Below are positions 1-9,269 of a stretch of 64,000 nt of DNA, piece by piece. Each line of letters begins with the position of its first letter. The stretch's first letter is position 1. Source of the DNA: Panicum virgatum (Eukaryota; Streptophyta; Magnoliopsida; Poales; Poaceae); the NCBI RefSeq assembly GCF_016808335.1, contig NC_053146.1:5991015-6055014 (forward strand), read 5' to 3'. The translations under genes were made by a program, and so were the position numbers. Under the pieces are notes generated by a model. It saw only the letters and a list, made by a program, of their open reading frames with translations. It made no database searches and was not told the DNA's origin.

Positions 1-1077
1 AAAGTTGACATGATGATCATATTGAAGTTAAGAGAAAACAAATTACAGGGCATGCTACCAGAAAATATTAGAGAAGGGTGTAAGCTTCAGACAATTGATT
101 TGAATGGAAATCAAATTAAAGGTGCGCTGCCTAGATTGCTAGCAAATTGCCAAGACTTAGAGGTTCTTGATGTTGGTAATAATCAGATTCTCGATTCATT
201 TCCATCATGGTTGGGTACTCTTCCAAAGCTTCAAGTTCTCGTGTTGAGATCTAACCAACTCGACGGCACTATAAGGAGTCTTCGTGATGGCTACCAACAC
301 TTCACAAGTTTACAAATAGTTGATTTGGTCTCCAACCATTTCTCTGGTTAGTTGCATTCAGAATGGTTTGAGAATTTGAGAGCAATGATGAATAACTGCA
401 ACGATGTGGGGCAAATATTAAAGCATCATACAAATTCAACATGTAAATCAGCAATCAATCAAGATTCAGTCTATCAAGATAGTGTCAGTATCACATACAA
501 AGATAGCTCTTTAATTGTCACCAAAATTCAAACTGCTTTCAAAGTAATTGATTTCTCAAACAACTCATTTGAGGGTTCCATCCCGGGTTCAATTGGAGGG
601 CTTGTTTCACTACACGAACTTAACATGTCGCACAATAACTTCACAGGACAAATTCCATCACAACTCGGTAATTTAACGAGGCTGGAATCAATCGATCTCT
701 CTTGCAACTGTCTCTCGGGAGAAATTCCACCGGAGTTTACCTCTCTAACTTCTCTTTCCTGGCTGAACCTTTCCCACAACAACTTGACAGGAACAATACC
801 ACAGGGAAACCAATTCTTGACATTTCCTAGCAGCTCGTTTGAAGGCAATGCTGGCCTATGTGGAATTCAGCTTTCTAAGCAATTTGACAATCCAGGTCCA
901 GATTCAACCACCCGAAGCACATCGGCTCCAGAACCCAATACTTTGTGGCATGACAGATTTGATGCCATTATTTTCTTCCTCTTTGCTGGCTTGGGTTTTG
1001 GCATGGGTTTTGCATTGGCAATTATATTCAGATCCTTTTACCACATAGAAGGATGGCTTTGCATGCATATGTATTAG
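1..1077 (+). pseudogene. LRR receptor-like protein, C-terminal part, interrupted by a stop
   Basis: The frame is open from the first base, so the gene starts outside the window. It encodes plant extracellular leucine-rich repeats (LxxLxLxxNxLxGxIP type: NQIKGALPRLL, NNSFEGSIPGSIGGL, NNLTGTIP). A short island follows (about residues 115-170), then three more repeats, a capping stretch ending GNAGLCGIQLS, and a membrane helix (AIIFFLFAGLGFGMGFALAI) with a very short cytoplasmic tail and no kinase. This is the Cf/Ve-type RLP layout, which works at the plasma membrane in immune or developmental signalling with a partner kinase. A TAG at 349-351 breaks the frame between HFSG and LHSEWFENL. The frame resumes immediately and is otherwise clean to the TAG at 1075-1077. 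One base change explains the break, so this is a recent pseudogene or a sequencing error. Confidence 0.85.
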
Positions 1078-1701
1078 TAATGTATAAGTTGTTAACAAGC
1101 GTAGTCATGTATGTTTGTGTTGTACTCTTTTGATGAGACAGCTTAAATACACTCAGATGTAATAAGGTTGGTTCCGTATAGTTCACTCAATTACATATAG
1201 GTGTAAAATTATTTTGCTAACTTTTCCAACTCCAATGCCGAATATCCAAGGCATTCAGATTTACAAGAAAAGTTCATGTCGCTGGAGGATTTCTTTTCTT
1301 TTTACGAAACAGCTGGAGGAATAGAAGGACGTGTCAAAAGGCTGTGTCACCAAAACCAAGTGTTGCATTTTAACTAATGGAGTATTCAGTTCATGTAATC
1401 AAGTTATGGCAGGCTGAAGACAAGTTTCATTCCAGCTTTACATGGCTGCCAGTTTGGAACGCAAGAACTCGCATAGATTTCCAGTGAAAATTTGACTTAT
1501 TTTTCTGTTTGGATTTTCGAAAACGAAGACGAGATGAAGCTTCTAGTTCTAGGATCGGAGGCCTGCAATTTTTTTGGAATAACATGTTGAATTTTCCTAG
1601 CTAGTTGATGTACAAGGACAGAACAGAGAACCTGCAGGGTTTACAGGTACAAATTGAATGCACACCACACGGGGTCCAACTCCACGCAAGACCGTTGGCA
1701 C
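1078..1701. other. Intergenic stretch
   Basis: AT-rich DNA between the 3' end of the receptor-like protein remnant and the convergent ELIP 1 gene. It presumably holds both 3' untranslated regions. I see no coding signal, RNA gene or repeat boundary. Confidence 0.6.
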
Positions 1702-2268
1702 CTACGCGTTGATGAAGGGCGCGCCGGAGATGTACTCGGTGACGGCGAGCGCCACGAGCCCGAGCATGGCGAAGCGGCCGTTCCAGAGCTCGGCGTCGGC
1801 GCTCATGACGCCGCCGCTGCGGGACTCGGCGCTCTCCCCCCTGAGGACCGGCACTAGGGACGCCACGGAGAGCACGGCGGCCGTGGCCGCGAACCAGGCC
1901 AGCCCGGACCCGCTGCCGGCCTGCGAGAGGAGGCCCCCGCCGCGGGACGCCTCGACGGCGAGCGCGGACACGAAACCCACCATGGCGAGCCGCCCGTTGA
2001 TGCGCTCGGGGGCCGGGCCGCTGAACGCCAGCGCGTCCCACAGCCCGGGGCTCGCCGCCTTGGGCTTCGCCGTCAGGGGAGTGGAGGGCGCCGGAGAAGG
2101 CGAGGCCGAGGACGCCGCGGTTGTCTCCTCCGTTGTTGGCTTAGCATCCTCGGCCTGGGCTCTGACGACCAGGGCGCGTCGGCGCGGCGCGAGCGCGGCG
2201 GCCGCCGGGACGCGGACGGGGAGGACGCCGGCACGCGCGCCGGCGGTGGCGAAGGCGAGGGAGGCCAT
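1702..2268 (-). CDS. ELIP: Early light-induced protein (ELIP), copy 1
   Basis: A 188-residue ELIP of the chlorophyll a/b-binding superfamily. These proteins sit in the thylakoid membrane, bind free chlorophyll and carotenoid, and protect against photo-oxidation under high light, cold or desiccation. An Ala/Arg-rich transit peptide runs to about residue 37 (VVRAQA). A Thr/Ser/Pro-rich linker follows (about 40-72), longer than in the other two copies. Helix I carries the LHC motif ERINGRLAM, the middle helix is [20 protein letters not shown], and helix III carries [11 protein letters not shown] with the chlorophyll-ligating Glu/Asn/Arg set. The protein ends SGAPFINA. I chose the ATG at 2268 because it directly precedes the transit peptide. 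The longer open frame upstream is low-complexity and runs through the TATA box. There is no intron in the frame. Confidence 0.95.
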   Translation of the reverse strand: MASLAFATAGARAGVLPVRVPAAAALAPRRRALVVRAQAEDAKPTTEETTAASSASPSPAPSTPLTAKPKAASPGLWDALAFSGPAPERINGRLAMVGFVSALAVEASRGGGLLSQAGSGSGLAWFAATAAVLSVASLVPVLRGESAESRSGGVMSADAELWNGRFAMLGLVALAVTEYISGAPFINA

Positions 2269-2449
2269 CACCGTGGCTGCCGTTGGAGTTGTGCACGGGG
2301 CGGTGGAGCGGAGAGGTCGAGTGGCAACTGGCAAGCTAGGCACCAGGTTGCTTCGAGACACGGGTTTCGCTCGCTGTGTCGCTGCTTGCTTCCTTCTCTT
2401 GCTGTGGATGGATGGTTGCTTGCGACGTGCCAGTGCCGTGTCGGCCAGC

Positions 2450-2455
2450 TTTATA
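2450..2455 (-). promoter_or_regulatory. TATA box of ELIP 1
   Basis: TATAAA on the minus strand in a CCCCCTATAAAG context, about 180 bp upstream of the ELIP 1 ATG. The same motif lies at a comparable distance before the other two ELIP genes, which supports it as the core promoter. It predicts a leader of about 150 nt. Confidence 0.8.
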
Positions 2456-2515
2456 GGGGGAGCTGGGAAAGCTAGCTCGCCCGTGACGGGTGGCGCGGTG
2501 GTGGCGACGGCGGGG

Positions 2516-2526
2516 GCCACGTCGGC
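2516..2526 (-). promoter_or_regulatory. Overlapping DRE/ABRE element of ELIP 1
   Basis: On the minus strand it reads GCCGACGTGGC. It combines GCCGAC (the DRE/CRT core bound by DREB/CBF factors) with ACGTGGC (the ABRE core bound by ABF bZIP factors), sharing the AC. It lies about 60 bp upstream of the TATA box. The identical 11-mer precedes the TATA box of all three ELIP genes here. Confidence 0.75.
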
Positions 2527-2590
2527 GGGAGATTCACGCCCGTAAACTAAACGCCGGCGAGAGAGAGGGAGTACGAGGGCTATAGCTATC

Positions 2591-2665
2591 TAGCTAGTAC
2601 ATGCGCGCGACGTGGAGCGAGGCAGGGTCATAGCGAGCTGGGCGGCTGTGGCGCCATCGACGTGG
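2591..2665 (-). promoter_or_regulatory. Distal conserved block upstream of ELIP 1
   Basis: Contains the 20-mer gtacatgcgcgcgacgtgga (2597-2616) and a second GACGTGG (2659-2665) followed by a GCC-rich tract. Both are matched at the equivalent place upstream of ELIP 2, and the second also upstream of ELIP 3. The ACGTGG cores are ABRE/G-box-like. The block marks how far the duplicated promoter extends. Confidence 0.6.
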
Positions 2666-2666
2666 A

Positions 2667-3290
2667 CGCCCAGGCCGCCGCGCAGGCAGCAGAGACGTGG
2701 CTGCGAGCATCAGGGCGAGTGGCGACAAGGAAGAAGAAGCTGCCAAGCCAAGGATTTGGCTATTTTAGTGGCTGTGGGTGGCCGTGTGGCTAATGCGATT
2801 TTAATCGAGGTGTTAATTTGTAATTTGCTTTGTTTAGCGAATGCAACGACTGAACCGGATTGGGAGTTAGATCAGATTCTCTAGAGACCTGCGGCTGTGG
2901 CGTGGTTGCGTGGATCAACGTTCAACAAGTTCCGCGCGCCGGCGGGCTTCTCGTTTGTTCTCCGGCGGCCTTGTTTCACCGTTGGCCACAGAAGTGCTCA
3001 TATTTCTCTCAATCACTGTTTTCATATCCTTCTAGATTTTCGAAGATACTAGATACTAGCTACTCGCTCTAATAAAAAACGTAATACTCTCTCCGTACTA
3101 ACACTATCCTAAATCAAATCATTTTCAATCTTTATTATCTTAATACAATAATAATGATAAATCTAGTCACCACATTAGCTAAGAGAGTACCCACGTTAAT
3201 CTGAAAAATAGAAGAAATTGCACCATGTTAAATACGATTCATAAATATACAATTTCGAAACTCGGAACCACATGTTCAATCTTTTTTTAG
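2667..3290. repeat. Upstream flank with a Stowaway-like MITE remnant
   Basis: No gene is recognisable here. At about 3088-3187 the ends CTCTCTCCGTACTAAC and, inverted, CTCTCTTAGCTAATG resemble degraded Stowaway termini next to TA. The rest is unremarkable. Confidence 0.4.
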
Positions 3291-4280
3291 CAGTTTCCCC
3301 AGAGACCGTTTTCTTCGAGCCCTGCTTCTCCCTTCCCCCTCTCCCCAGGAACCGACCATTTGGAGTATAGCCAAGTGGTAAGGCATCGGTTTTTGGTACC
3401 GGCATGCTAGGGGAAGGGTCAAGCCAGAGGCAGAGGCAATCCTGACCCAATGTACTCCATACTGAGGGGTATGGGGCCGGATCTTCCAATCTTTTTAGAA
3501 AACCAGTTCACTGCGCGCCCCTATCCTTCTACTTGAAAGATGTGATTGGTTGGCCATGCTCCTCTCCAGCATCTAGGGTTCCTCGAATAATGCGGTTGGC
3601 TATTCATTTCGGTTTTGAGTAGACAGGTATCGGGGTTTAACTTTTTCTCAAAGAAGATTTCTACAACCCATTTTCCTTGATACTGGAATCGAGCGCTAAT
3701 GCACCTTTTTTTATATCAAATCTCAGGGACAAAACCCATCTGGATTTTTTAATATCTATAAAAGTACGGACTGGTTATGACAACGTCGAGTTGGTGGCGG
3801 AGGAAGACTCGGCATGAAGGCGTGACAGCGGTACAGATTCATACTTGATTGTCAATAAAAAGGCTAATGACAGAGAAGAGTCAATCTCCTTTACTCCTCT
3901 TCACTCGCCCAGGAACCCATTCCCCCGTCAGCACTTAGAAAAGGCTATTAAGAAACTGATCCACTATTTGAAACAAACGTGTTTAAATGTTCCTGCTATT
4001 CTCTATTTCCTTGAAAAGGGTGCTTGAGCCTATTACCAGTTCCAGGAAGAGCACACCAAAAGAAAGCTGGGTTGACCCCGAAGGCCGAATTCCATGGTAG
4101 AGAAGGCTTTAATAAGAATGATAGAGTTCACCATTTCTCATTAAAGGCTTCAGTTCCCATCCATGAAGAGCTCCTGGTGCAACAAGTACCAGCTTAACGT
4201 GGGGAGAGGATTGTCCTCCCGTCGGTTGCATCGCTCCTGCTCGCAGTAGTCGTTTCTTTGCCGGTGACTCTCAGAGTGTG
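3290..4280. other. Candidate organelle-derived (mitochondrial) insertion
   Basis: This stretch differs in texture from its surroundings: non-repetitive, intermediate GC, and without MITE or LTR ends. It contains most of a tRNA-Gln(UUG) whose 5' half matches, as I remember it, the plant mitochondrial trnQ. I infer a nuclear copy of mitochondrial DNA (NUMT). The exact limits are not visible by eye, and no other mitochondrial gene was recognised in it. Confidence 0.4.
3361..3459 (+). pseudogene. trnQ: tRNA-Gln(UUG) pseudogene, mitochondrial type
   Basis: The acceptor arm TGGAGTA (3361-3367) pairs with TACTCCA (3453-3459). A D-arm GCCAAGTGGTAAGGC follows, then an anticodon stem TCGGT/ACCGG (3386-3390, 3398-3402) closing a 7-nt loop with anticodon TTG (3393-3395). 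The normal 12-bp TTCGAATCC-type T arm is absent. About 45 nt of unrelated sequence stands in its place, so the molecule is 99 nt and cannot fold as a tRNA. The 5' half looks like plant mitochondrial tRNA-Gln rather than a nuclear one. Confidence 0.7.
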
Positions 4281-4593
4281 CAGCCGGCCAGATAGGAGAT
4301 GAGACTTGGGAAAAGTGGTTCAGAATCAAATTAAACGAATATATAAGTAAAAAAACTTGCATTATTGTGTGCCTCTATGGACTATCCATAGATAGATGAA
4401 TTACAGACTGCCAAGTACGACTCATTACTAACTTTGGAGTCCATCTAAATATAGAATAGCCCATCTACAACTACTACTACCATCGGTTGCAAATAAATTC
4501 TCTTACATAAATAAATATATGAGAATATGTTCCAAGTAAATTATCACAGAACTGGAGGGAGTAGATCTACTGACTCAGTCTACTAGAGGTTCT
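4281..4593. other. Intergenic stretch before the MULE
   Basis: AT-rich DNA with no coding signal. It ends at the 9-bp target duplication TACATATAT of the next element. Confidence 0.5.
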
Positions 4594-5260
4594 TACATAT
4601 ATGAGAAAATTCCTTATTTGATCCTTTTAAAATTACCTCTGCCTTCCTTGACCTTCTTTTTTATGAACTTCCTAATATGACCCAACAAATTCAGTTTCTT
4701 CCTTTTATGACCCTTCCGTCAGTTCCGTTAGAGTTTGCAGTTAAAAACGCGAGTCTCGTTGTCAGATTTTAGGTCAAGTGGCTGAAATATCCCTAATATA
4801 GATTGGGGCCGTGGCCTCCCGAGTCCTCCCTCAACCTTAGATTGGGAGGGGAGGATGCTCTCGACGGGCACCCGTGGCGCAGGGGACGATGGGGCGGCGG
4901 CGCACGGCCCTGTTCAGGCCGAGGGTGCGGTGGCCGCTCGGGGCAAGCGCAGCGGCTGGACTAGGAGGCGGCGCGGCGGCCTTCTTCCATGGCGAGCGAG
5001 TGGCGGCGGTAGTCGGCGGCGGCCTCCCATGGCAGGCGAGCGGTGGGTGGCCGTGGCATGTGCGCAGCTACGGCTTGCCCTGGCGGGGGCGCAGCGGCCG
5101 CTCGGGGCAAGGGCGAAGGCCCTAGCGGTGCAGGCCCCAGCGGTGCCCCTCGTTCTGCTGCCCCCTATTGCTGCTGAGCCTAAATAATATATGTTTAACA
5201 ATTATGCACAACCTTTATCAGCTGAATTCAGCACAATCTTTATCAGCCAATTATTATGTA

Positions 5261-6497
5261 CTCCCTCTGTCCTGAAATGTAAGTCATTCTGACATTTTAC
5301 CAGATTCATTGAACATTCTCTGAATCTAGACAAACTGTCGGTACCCTGTAGCAGGACTCGCGTAGTCATCCGTAACTACGCCATAAGGGGCGGAGCAGCC
5401 GGCCCCCACGGCTCAGGATCTTACCCCACTGGGCCAACGGCCCCGGACTCGCTCCCCGCTCTGGGACGGGTCCGGTGACGCCACGTGTTCCTGAGGAGGG
5501 GAAGTTCCACGCCAACAGCCGAGGGCTCGGACCCCCCATAGGGGTCCGAGACCTCCCCGCGTCCGTCCAGACCTCCCACACGCGTAGAACCAACATACCG
5601 CCGGGGGAGGGGTCCGGGGGCGCCACGTGTCCCGCAGGGGCGGGCGCGGGCGCGAGTCTTCCGCTGGAAGACTCGCCCACCCACCGCATTCAATGCGGGT
5701 GGTTGAGGCGTGCTCTGCCGCCGCGGCACGCCGGGCAGCCTTTGTCAGGCCTCACTGTAGACCGCATGTTACCGAGGTACACAGTGCAGCCGCATGCGCC
5801 GCTTCCGCGCAGAGCCCGTCTGCCGCATTAAATGGATACGACGGCACGGCACCTTTCCATCATACCGCCTACGCCGCAACTACACGGCCCGTTCAGCTAC
5901 GTTGCAGGCAACGCCGCAAGTTACACCCTGGCGCCGTTTCGACAAGACAGGGCATGGCTATGCCGGACGGAACATTCCCATGGGCAGAGCAAGGAAATCC
6001 AGGAATGAGATCTCCGTCGCCTGCAATGCCATAATGTCTATACAGTATGTCATTTTATACTACATCGTTGGGCCCACCTGTCGGGGACTCAACGGCCATG
6101 TACGTGCCTCCCTTGAGATATAAAAGGGAGGCGCTCACTGCACAATTCAGACACGCCAAGACTCTTACAACACAAGCTCGGTTTCACTCCGAACAACCCT
6201 GCTCTCAACCTCTTGAGAGCGCAAGCAATACAACACACAGTGGACGTAGGGTATTACGCTCCGGCGGCCCGGACCACTCTAAACCTGCTGTGTTCATCGC
6301 GTTCTTCCACCGAGATTGGGCTAATCCTAGCAAACCCCCGAGTACTCACCCTCTGGGTTTATGCGGGTGCACTACGCCACCCGGCTGTGGGTTTGCACAT
6401 CACGACACAAACTGTATGTCCAGATTCATTGAACATTCTATGAATCTGGACACAGTAAAACACTCCTAGGATGACTTACATTTCAGGACGGAGGGAG
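5261..6497. mobile_element. Stowaway MITE split by a solo LTR
   Basis: Left half 5261-5330 begins CTCCCTCTGTCCTGAAATG. The right half ends with the complementary sequence at 6497. Flanking TA dinucleotides (5259-5260, 6498-6499) are the Tc1/mariner-type target duplication. With the LTR removed the MITE is about 155 bp and folds into one hairpin. Confidence 0.85.
5336..6407 (+). mobile_element. Solo LTR, TGTCGGTACC family
   Basis: A 1072-bp LTR beginning TGTCGGTACCCTG and ending CATCACGACA, flanked by a perfect 5-bp target duplication CAAAC (5331-5335, 6408-6412). It contains a promoter-like ATATAAAAGGG near 6119. It has no internal region, so it results from recombination between the two LTRs of a complete element. 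It belongs to the same family as the complete element at 48629-52209. Confidence 0.9.
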
Positions 6498-6858
6498 TAC
6501 ATGTTATGCACAAATTATTAATATCTCAAAATATTATCAGCTGAATTGTTATGCACAATTATTTGTTAAACATATCAATATGTACATATATTTTACTTTT
6601 TCAAATGGTCAGCAAAAAAAAAGGGTCAAAGAAAGAAGAGCTAACTTTAAATGGGTCAAATAAGATAATTTTCTCAACAGGGGTAAAATGGTCTTTTCAG
6701 CGTTGCTGCTAATACCGTTAGCACTGAAACTAATAGAAGAGCCATAAAAGGAAGGAACTGAATTTACTAGGTCATATTGGGAAGATCTAGAAAAAATAGG
6801 CCAAGAAAGGCAGAGGTAACTTTAAAAGGGCTAAATAAGGAATTTTCTCTACATATAT

Positions 6859-7288
6859 TGGGTGTCTCCAAAAGAAAACTTTAAAACTAAAGGATCACAA
6901 GATCTATCTCAGCCGTTGATTTCTCTCCATCCAACCGCTGATTCACCTCACATATCCCATGTACTCTTATCCATCAATGGTCAATCTGACCACTAATTCA
7001 AAAATGAAGCGCCACGATAATACGTATGGTCACATTCACATATGAAAGAATCATGAAACATTAGGCCATTTGGCAAACTTATGGTCACATTTACACTCGA
7101 AAAATTCAATGAAACATTGGCAAACTCTGTGTCGCAAAGAAAGTCATTTCAAATCAACAATTTTACATGACCGTTTAGCGGAAGAGTTTTACGAAGGAGT
7201 CATGTCCAGAGTGTCCTAGCCAAGGTTTACACTACCTCCTCTACTACACGGCTACACGTGCCCGTACAACAACGTAGGCCGTTATATT
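6859..7288. other. Intergenic stretch 3' of ELIP 2
   Basis: AT-rich DNA holding the presumed 3' untranslated region of ELIP 2. No other feature is seen. Confidence 0.5.
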
Positions 7289-7810
7289 TTACACGTTGAC
7301 GAAGGGCGCGCCGGTGATGTACTCGGTGACGGCGAGCGCGACGAGCCCGAGCATGGCGAAGCGGCCGTTCCAGAGCTCGGCGTCGGCGCTCATGACGCCG
7401 CCGCTGCGGGCCTCGGCGCTCTCCCCCTTGAGGACCGGCACCAGCGACGCCACGGAGAGCACGGCGGCCGTGGCCACGAACCAGGCCAGCCCAGACCCGC
7501 TGCCGGCCTGCGAGAGGAGGCCCCCGCCGCGGGACGCCTCGACGGCGAGCGCGGACACGAAGCCGACCATGGCGAGCCGCCCGTTGATGCGCTCAGGGGC
7601 CGGGCCGCTGAACGCCAGCGCGTCCCAGAGCCCCGGGCTCGCTGCCGGCTTCTCAGGACCCTTATTAGCCTGCGCCCTGACGAGCGGTGCGCGCCGGCGC
7701 GGCGCGAGCCCCGCCGCCGCCGGAAGCCGGGCGGGGAAGCGGCCGGCGCTCGCGCCGGTGGCGGCGAAGGCGAGGGAGCTCGCGGCTGAGGCCATCACCA
7801 TGGTCGCCAT
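7289..7810 (-). CDS. ELIP: Early light-induced protein (ELIP), copy 2
   Basis: A 173-residue thylakoid ELIP. It has a transit peptide to about residue 45 (PLVRAQA), a short linker, helix I with [12 protein letters not shown], a middle helix, and helix III with [11 protein letters not shown], ending TGAPFVNV. From the [10 protein letters not shown] segment onward it is almost the same as copy 1 at protein and DNA level. The main difference is the shorter linker after the transit peptide. The ATG at 7810 ([12 protein letters not shown]) is chosen because it begins the transit peptide. The same frame is open to 8026, but that part lies across the TATA box. It is intronless, like the other copies. 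The same strand and spacing indicate tandem duplication followed by transposon insertions between copies. Confidence 0.95.
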   Translation of the reverse strand: MATMVMASAASSLAFAATGASAGRFPARLPAAAGLAPRRRAPLVRAQANKGPEKPAASPGLWDALAFSGPAPERINGRLAMVGFVSALAVEASRGGGLLSQAGSGSGLAWFVATAAVLSVASLVPVLKGESAEARSGGVMSADAELWNGRFAMLGLVALAVTEYITGAPFVNV

Positions 7811-7942
7811 CGGGAACAATGCACGGGCTGGGGAAATCGGCGGCCGGCTTCTCCTCAGATTGCTTGCTTGCTTGTGTGTTGTGAGCGTGTGGCTTCTGTT
7901 GTGCTCCGATCGATTTGAGATGGGTTGGGGCCAGATGCCGGC

Positions 7943-7948
7943 TTTATA
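7943..7948 (-). promoter_or_regulatory. TATA box of ELIP 2
   Basis: TATAAA on the minus strand, about 133 bp upstream of the ATG at 7810, in the same CCCCCTATAAAGCC context as in copy 1. Confidence 0.8.
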
Positions 7949-8021
7949 GGGGGAAGGCAGGGGAGGTGGAGACCGGCGAGGCGGCCCGTGACGAGGTTGA
8001 CGGTGGTTGGCCGCGGCGGGG

Positions 8022-8032
8022 GCCACGTCGGC
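8022..8032 (-). promoter_or_regulatory. Overlapping DRE/ABRE element of ELIP 2
   Basis: GCCGACGTGGC on the minus strand, identical to the elements upstream of copies 1 and 3, about 73 bp upstream of the TATA box. Confidence 0.75.
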
Positions 8033-8094
8033 GGGAGTTCCCGGCCGTGAACGCGGGTGAGCGGGTGAGAGAGAGTCGTACGAGGGCTAGCTCT

Positions 8095-8160
8095 TAGCTA
8101 GTACATGCGCGCGACGTGGACTCCAGCGAGCCGGGCTAGCGCGTCGCCGTCGACGTGGGC
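8095..8160 (-). promoter_or_regulatory. Distal conserved block upstream of ELIP 2
   Basis: The 20-mer gtacatgcgcgcgacgtgga at 8101-8120 and the later CGACGTGG (8151-8158) are shared with ELIP 1 at nearly the same spacing. The second motif also recurs upstream of ELIP 3. Confidence 0.6.
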
Positions 8161-8798
8161 GGCGAGGCCGCCGCGCAGGGAGGCGCGGCCGCGCGGGGCG
8201 AGGTGGCCAGCTCCATCGCCGAAAAGTGGCGAAAGATTCCAGAACCACGAGGGGAGGGAGCGCGCGGGAGACGTGGGAGCTAGGAGCGCCGGTGTCGAGC
8301 GGAGCCAAGGAAGAAGAAGCCGCCAAGGGAGAGGTGTCTGTCGCCGTGTCGCGTCGTGTAATGGGTGTCATGGATCTGGTGCGATTTTGGTCGAGGTGTT
8401 GGTAATTTTTGCATGGTTCCGCGAATGAGTGTGATCAGATTTCTGGAATCCGCTGCTGGAGATTCGATCAAGCTCTGGCCGCCGGCAGGCTTCTCGATCG
8501 TTTCTTCCCCGGCGGCCTCGTGTTTCTGTCAACACGTGTTTGGGAGGGCTCCGGCTCGTGCTCCGCTGAAGCTGGAGCCGCACCAAACGGTGTCACACCG
8601 AAGGAGCGGTTTCTGAGCATCTACAAGAGGAGCGCTTTTAGGCTGCATGGCGGAGCCAAAAATGTAGCTCCGTGGCTCCGGCTCTGTCTCTGGCTCTGCA
8701 TGTGGACGTCGTTCCTTCTAGGGGTTACGAGATGTAACTGTTTCTAAATTATAATCATTTCTAATATTGTCACCATCTTCTATTTGAATATGATCATG
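8161..8798. other. Upstream flank of ELIP 2
   Basis: GC-rich DNA grading into AT-rich DNA up to the CACTA element. A stretch around 8545-8700 has inverted GGAGC/GCTCC-rich segments that suggest a small hAT-like MITE, but I could not define its ends. There are no convincing genes. The overlapping frames here are low-complexity. Confidence 0.4.
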
Positions 8799-8824
8799 AT
8801 ACACAACTAGAAAAAGGCACATAC

Positions 8825-9000
8825 GTACCGGGCCGGAACCCCAGTTTGTACCGGGCGCCGGCCCGATACCGCCTGGCCGGTACTAAGTGGTGCACTTTAG
8901 TACCGATCGGTAACACCGACCGGTACTAAAGTGCCTGCCACGCAGACGCCGCAGGTGGAGCACTTTAGTACCGATCGGTGTTACCTACCGGTACTAAATG
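8825..9000. repeat. CACTA left subterminal repeats
   Basis: Repeated TTTAGTACCG and CGGTACTAAA units in both orientations, in a GC-rich context. In CACTA elements such arrays are binding sites for the accessory transposon protein. Confidence 0.8.
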
Positions 9001-9037
9001 TCTTTTTTCTGTTTTTCATTGTTTGGGTTTCAACTAA

Positions 9038-9135
9038 TTCGTATTCGTATACGTTTCGTATTCGTATTCGTATATGTCTGCGTATTTATATTCTTGTATG
9101 TCTGCGTATTCGTATATATTCGTATCTAGCATACA
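9038..9135. repeat. CGTATT-type short tandem repeat
   Basis: Imperfect array of GTATTC/CGTATT/GTATAT units inside the CACTA element. Confidence 0.7.
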
Positions 9136-9269
9136 ATTGAATACATTTATTATAATTACATAAATTTGAAATATTATATGTACTTCTAATATAAATATGT
9201 TTCTAATAAACTCAGGATTCATAATATATTTACAAGTTGTCGTGCACATAAGTTTTGTCCGACAAATTT

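Larger units (their letters stand above)
4603..6849. mobile_element. Mutator-like element (Pack-MULE type), 2.25 kb, carrying nested insertions
   Basis: Terminal inverted repeats of about 140 bp start GAGAAAATTCCTTATTT at 4603 and, inverted, at 6849. The element is flanked by a perfect 9-bp target duplication TACATATAT (4594-4602 and 6850-6858), which is diagnostic for MULEs. It has no transposase. The interior at about 4810-5190 is a sharply GC-rich block with open frames on both strands but no recognisable domain, as expected of a captured gene fragment. A second partial copy of the terminal repeat lies inside the right end at 6623-6675. Without its Stowaway and LTR insertions the element would be about 1.0 kb. 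Confidence 0.88.

Noticed and set aside
1658..2545. Long plus-strand frame (295 codons) across ELIP 1, with similar ones across ELIP 2 and 3
   Set aside because: They are antisense shadows of GC-rich ELIP genes. The translation is Ala/Arg-rich without domains, and the minus strand has clear LHC motifs.
9038..9135. Short regular repeats that might suggest a CRISPR-like array
   Set aside because: Units are 6-11 bp without unique spacers; it is a microsatellite in a eukaryotic genome.
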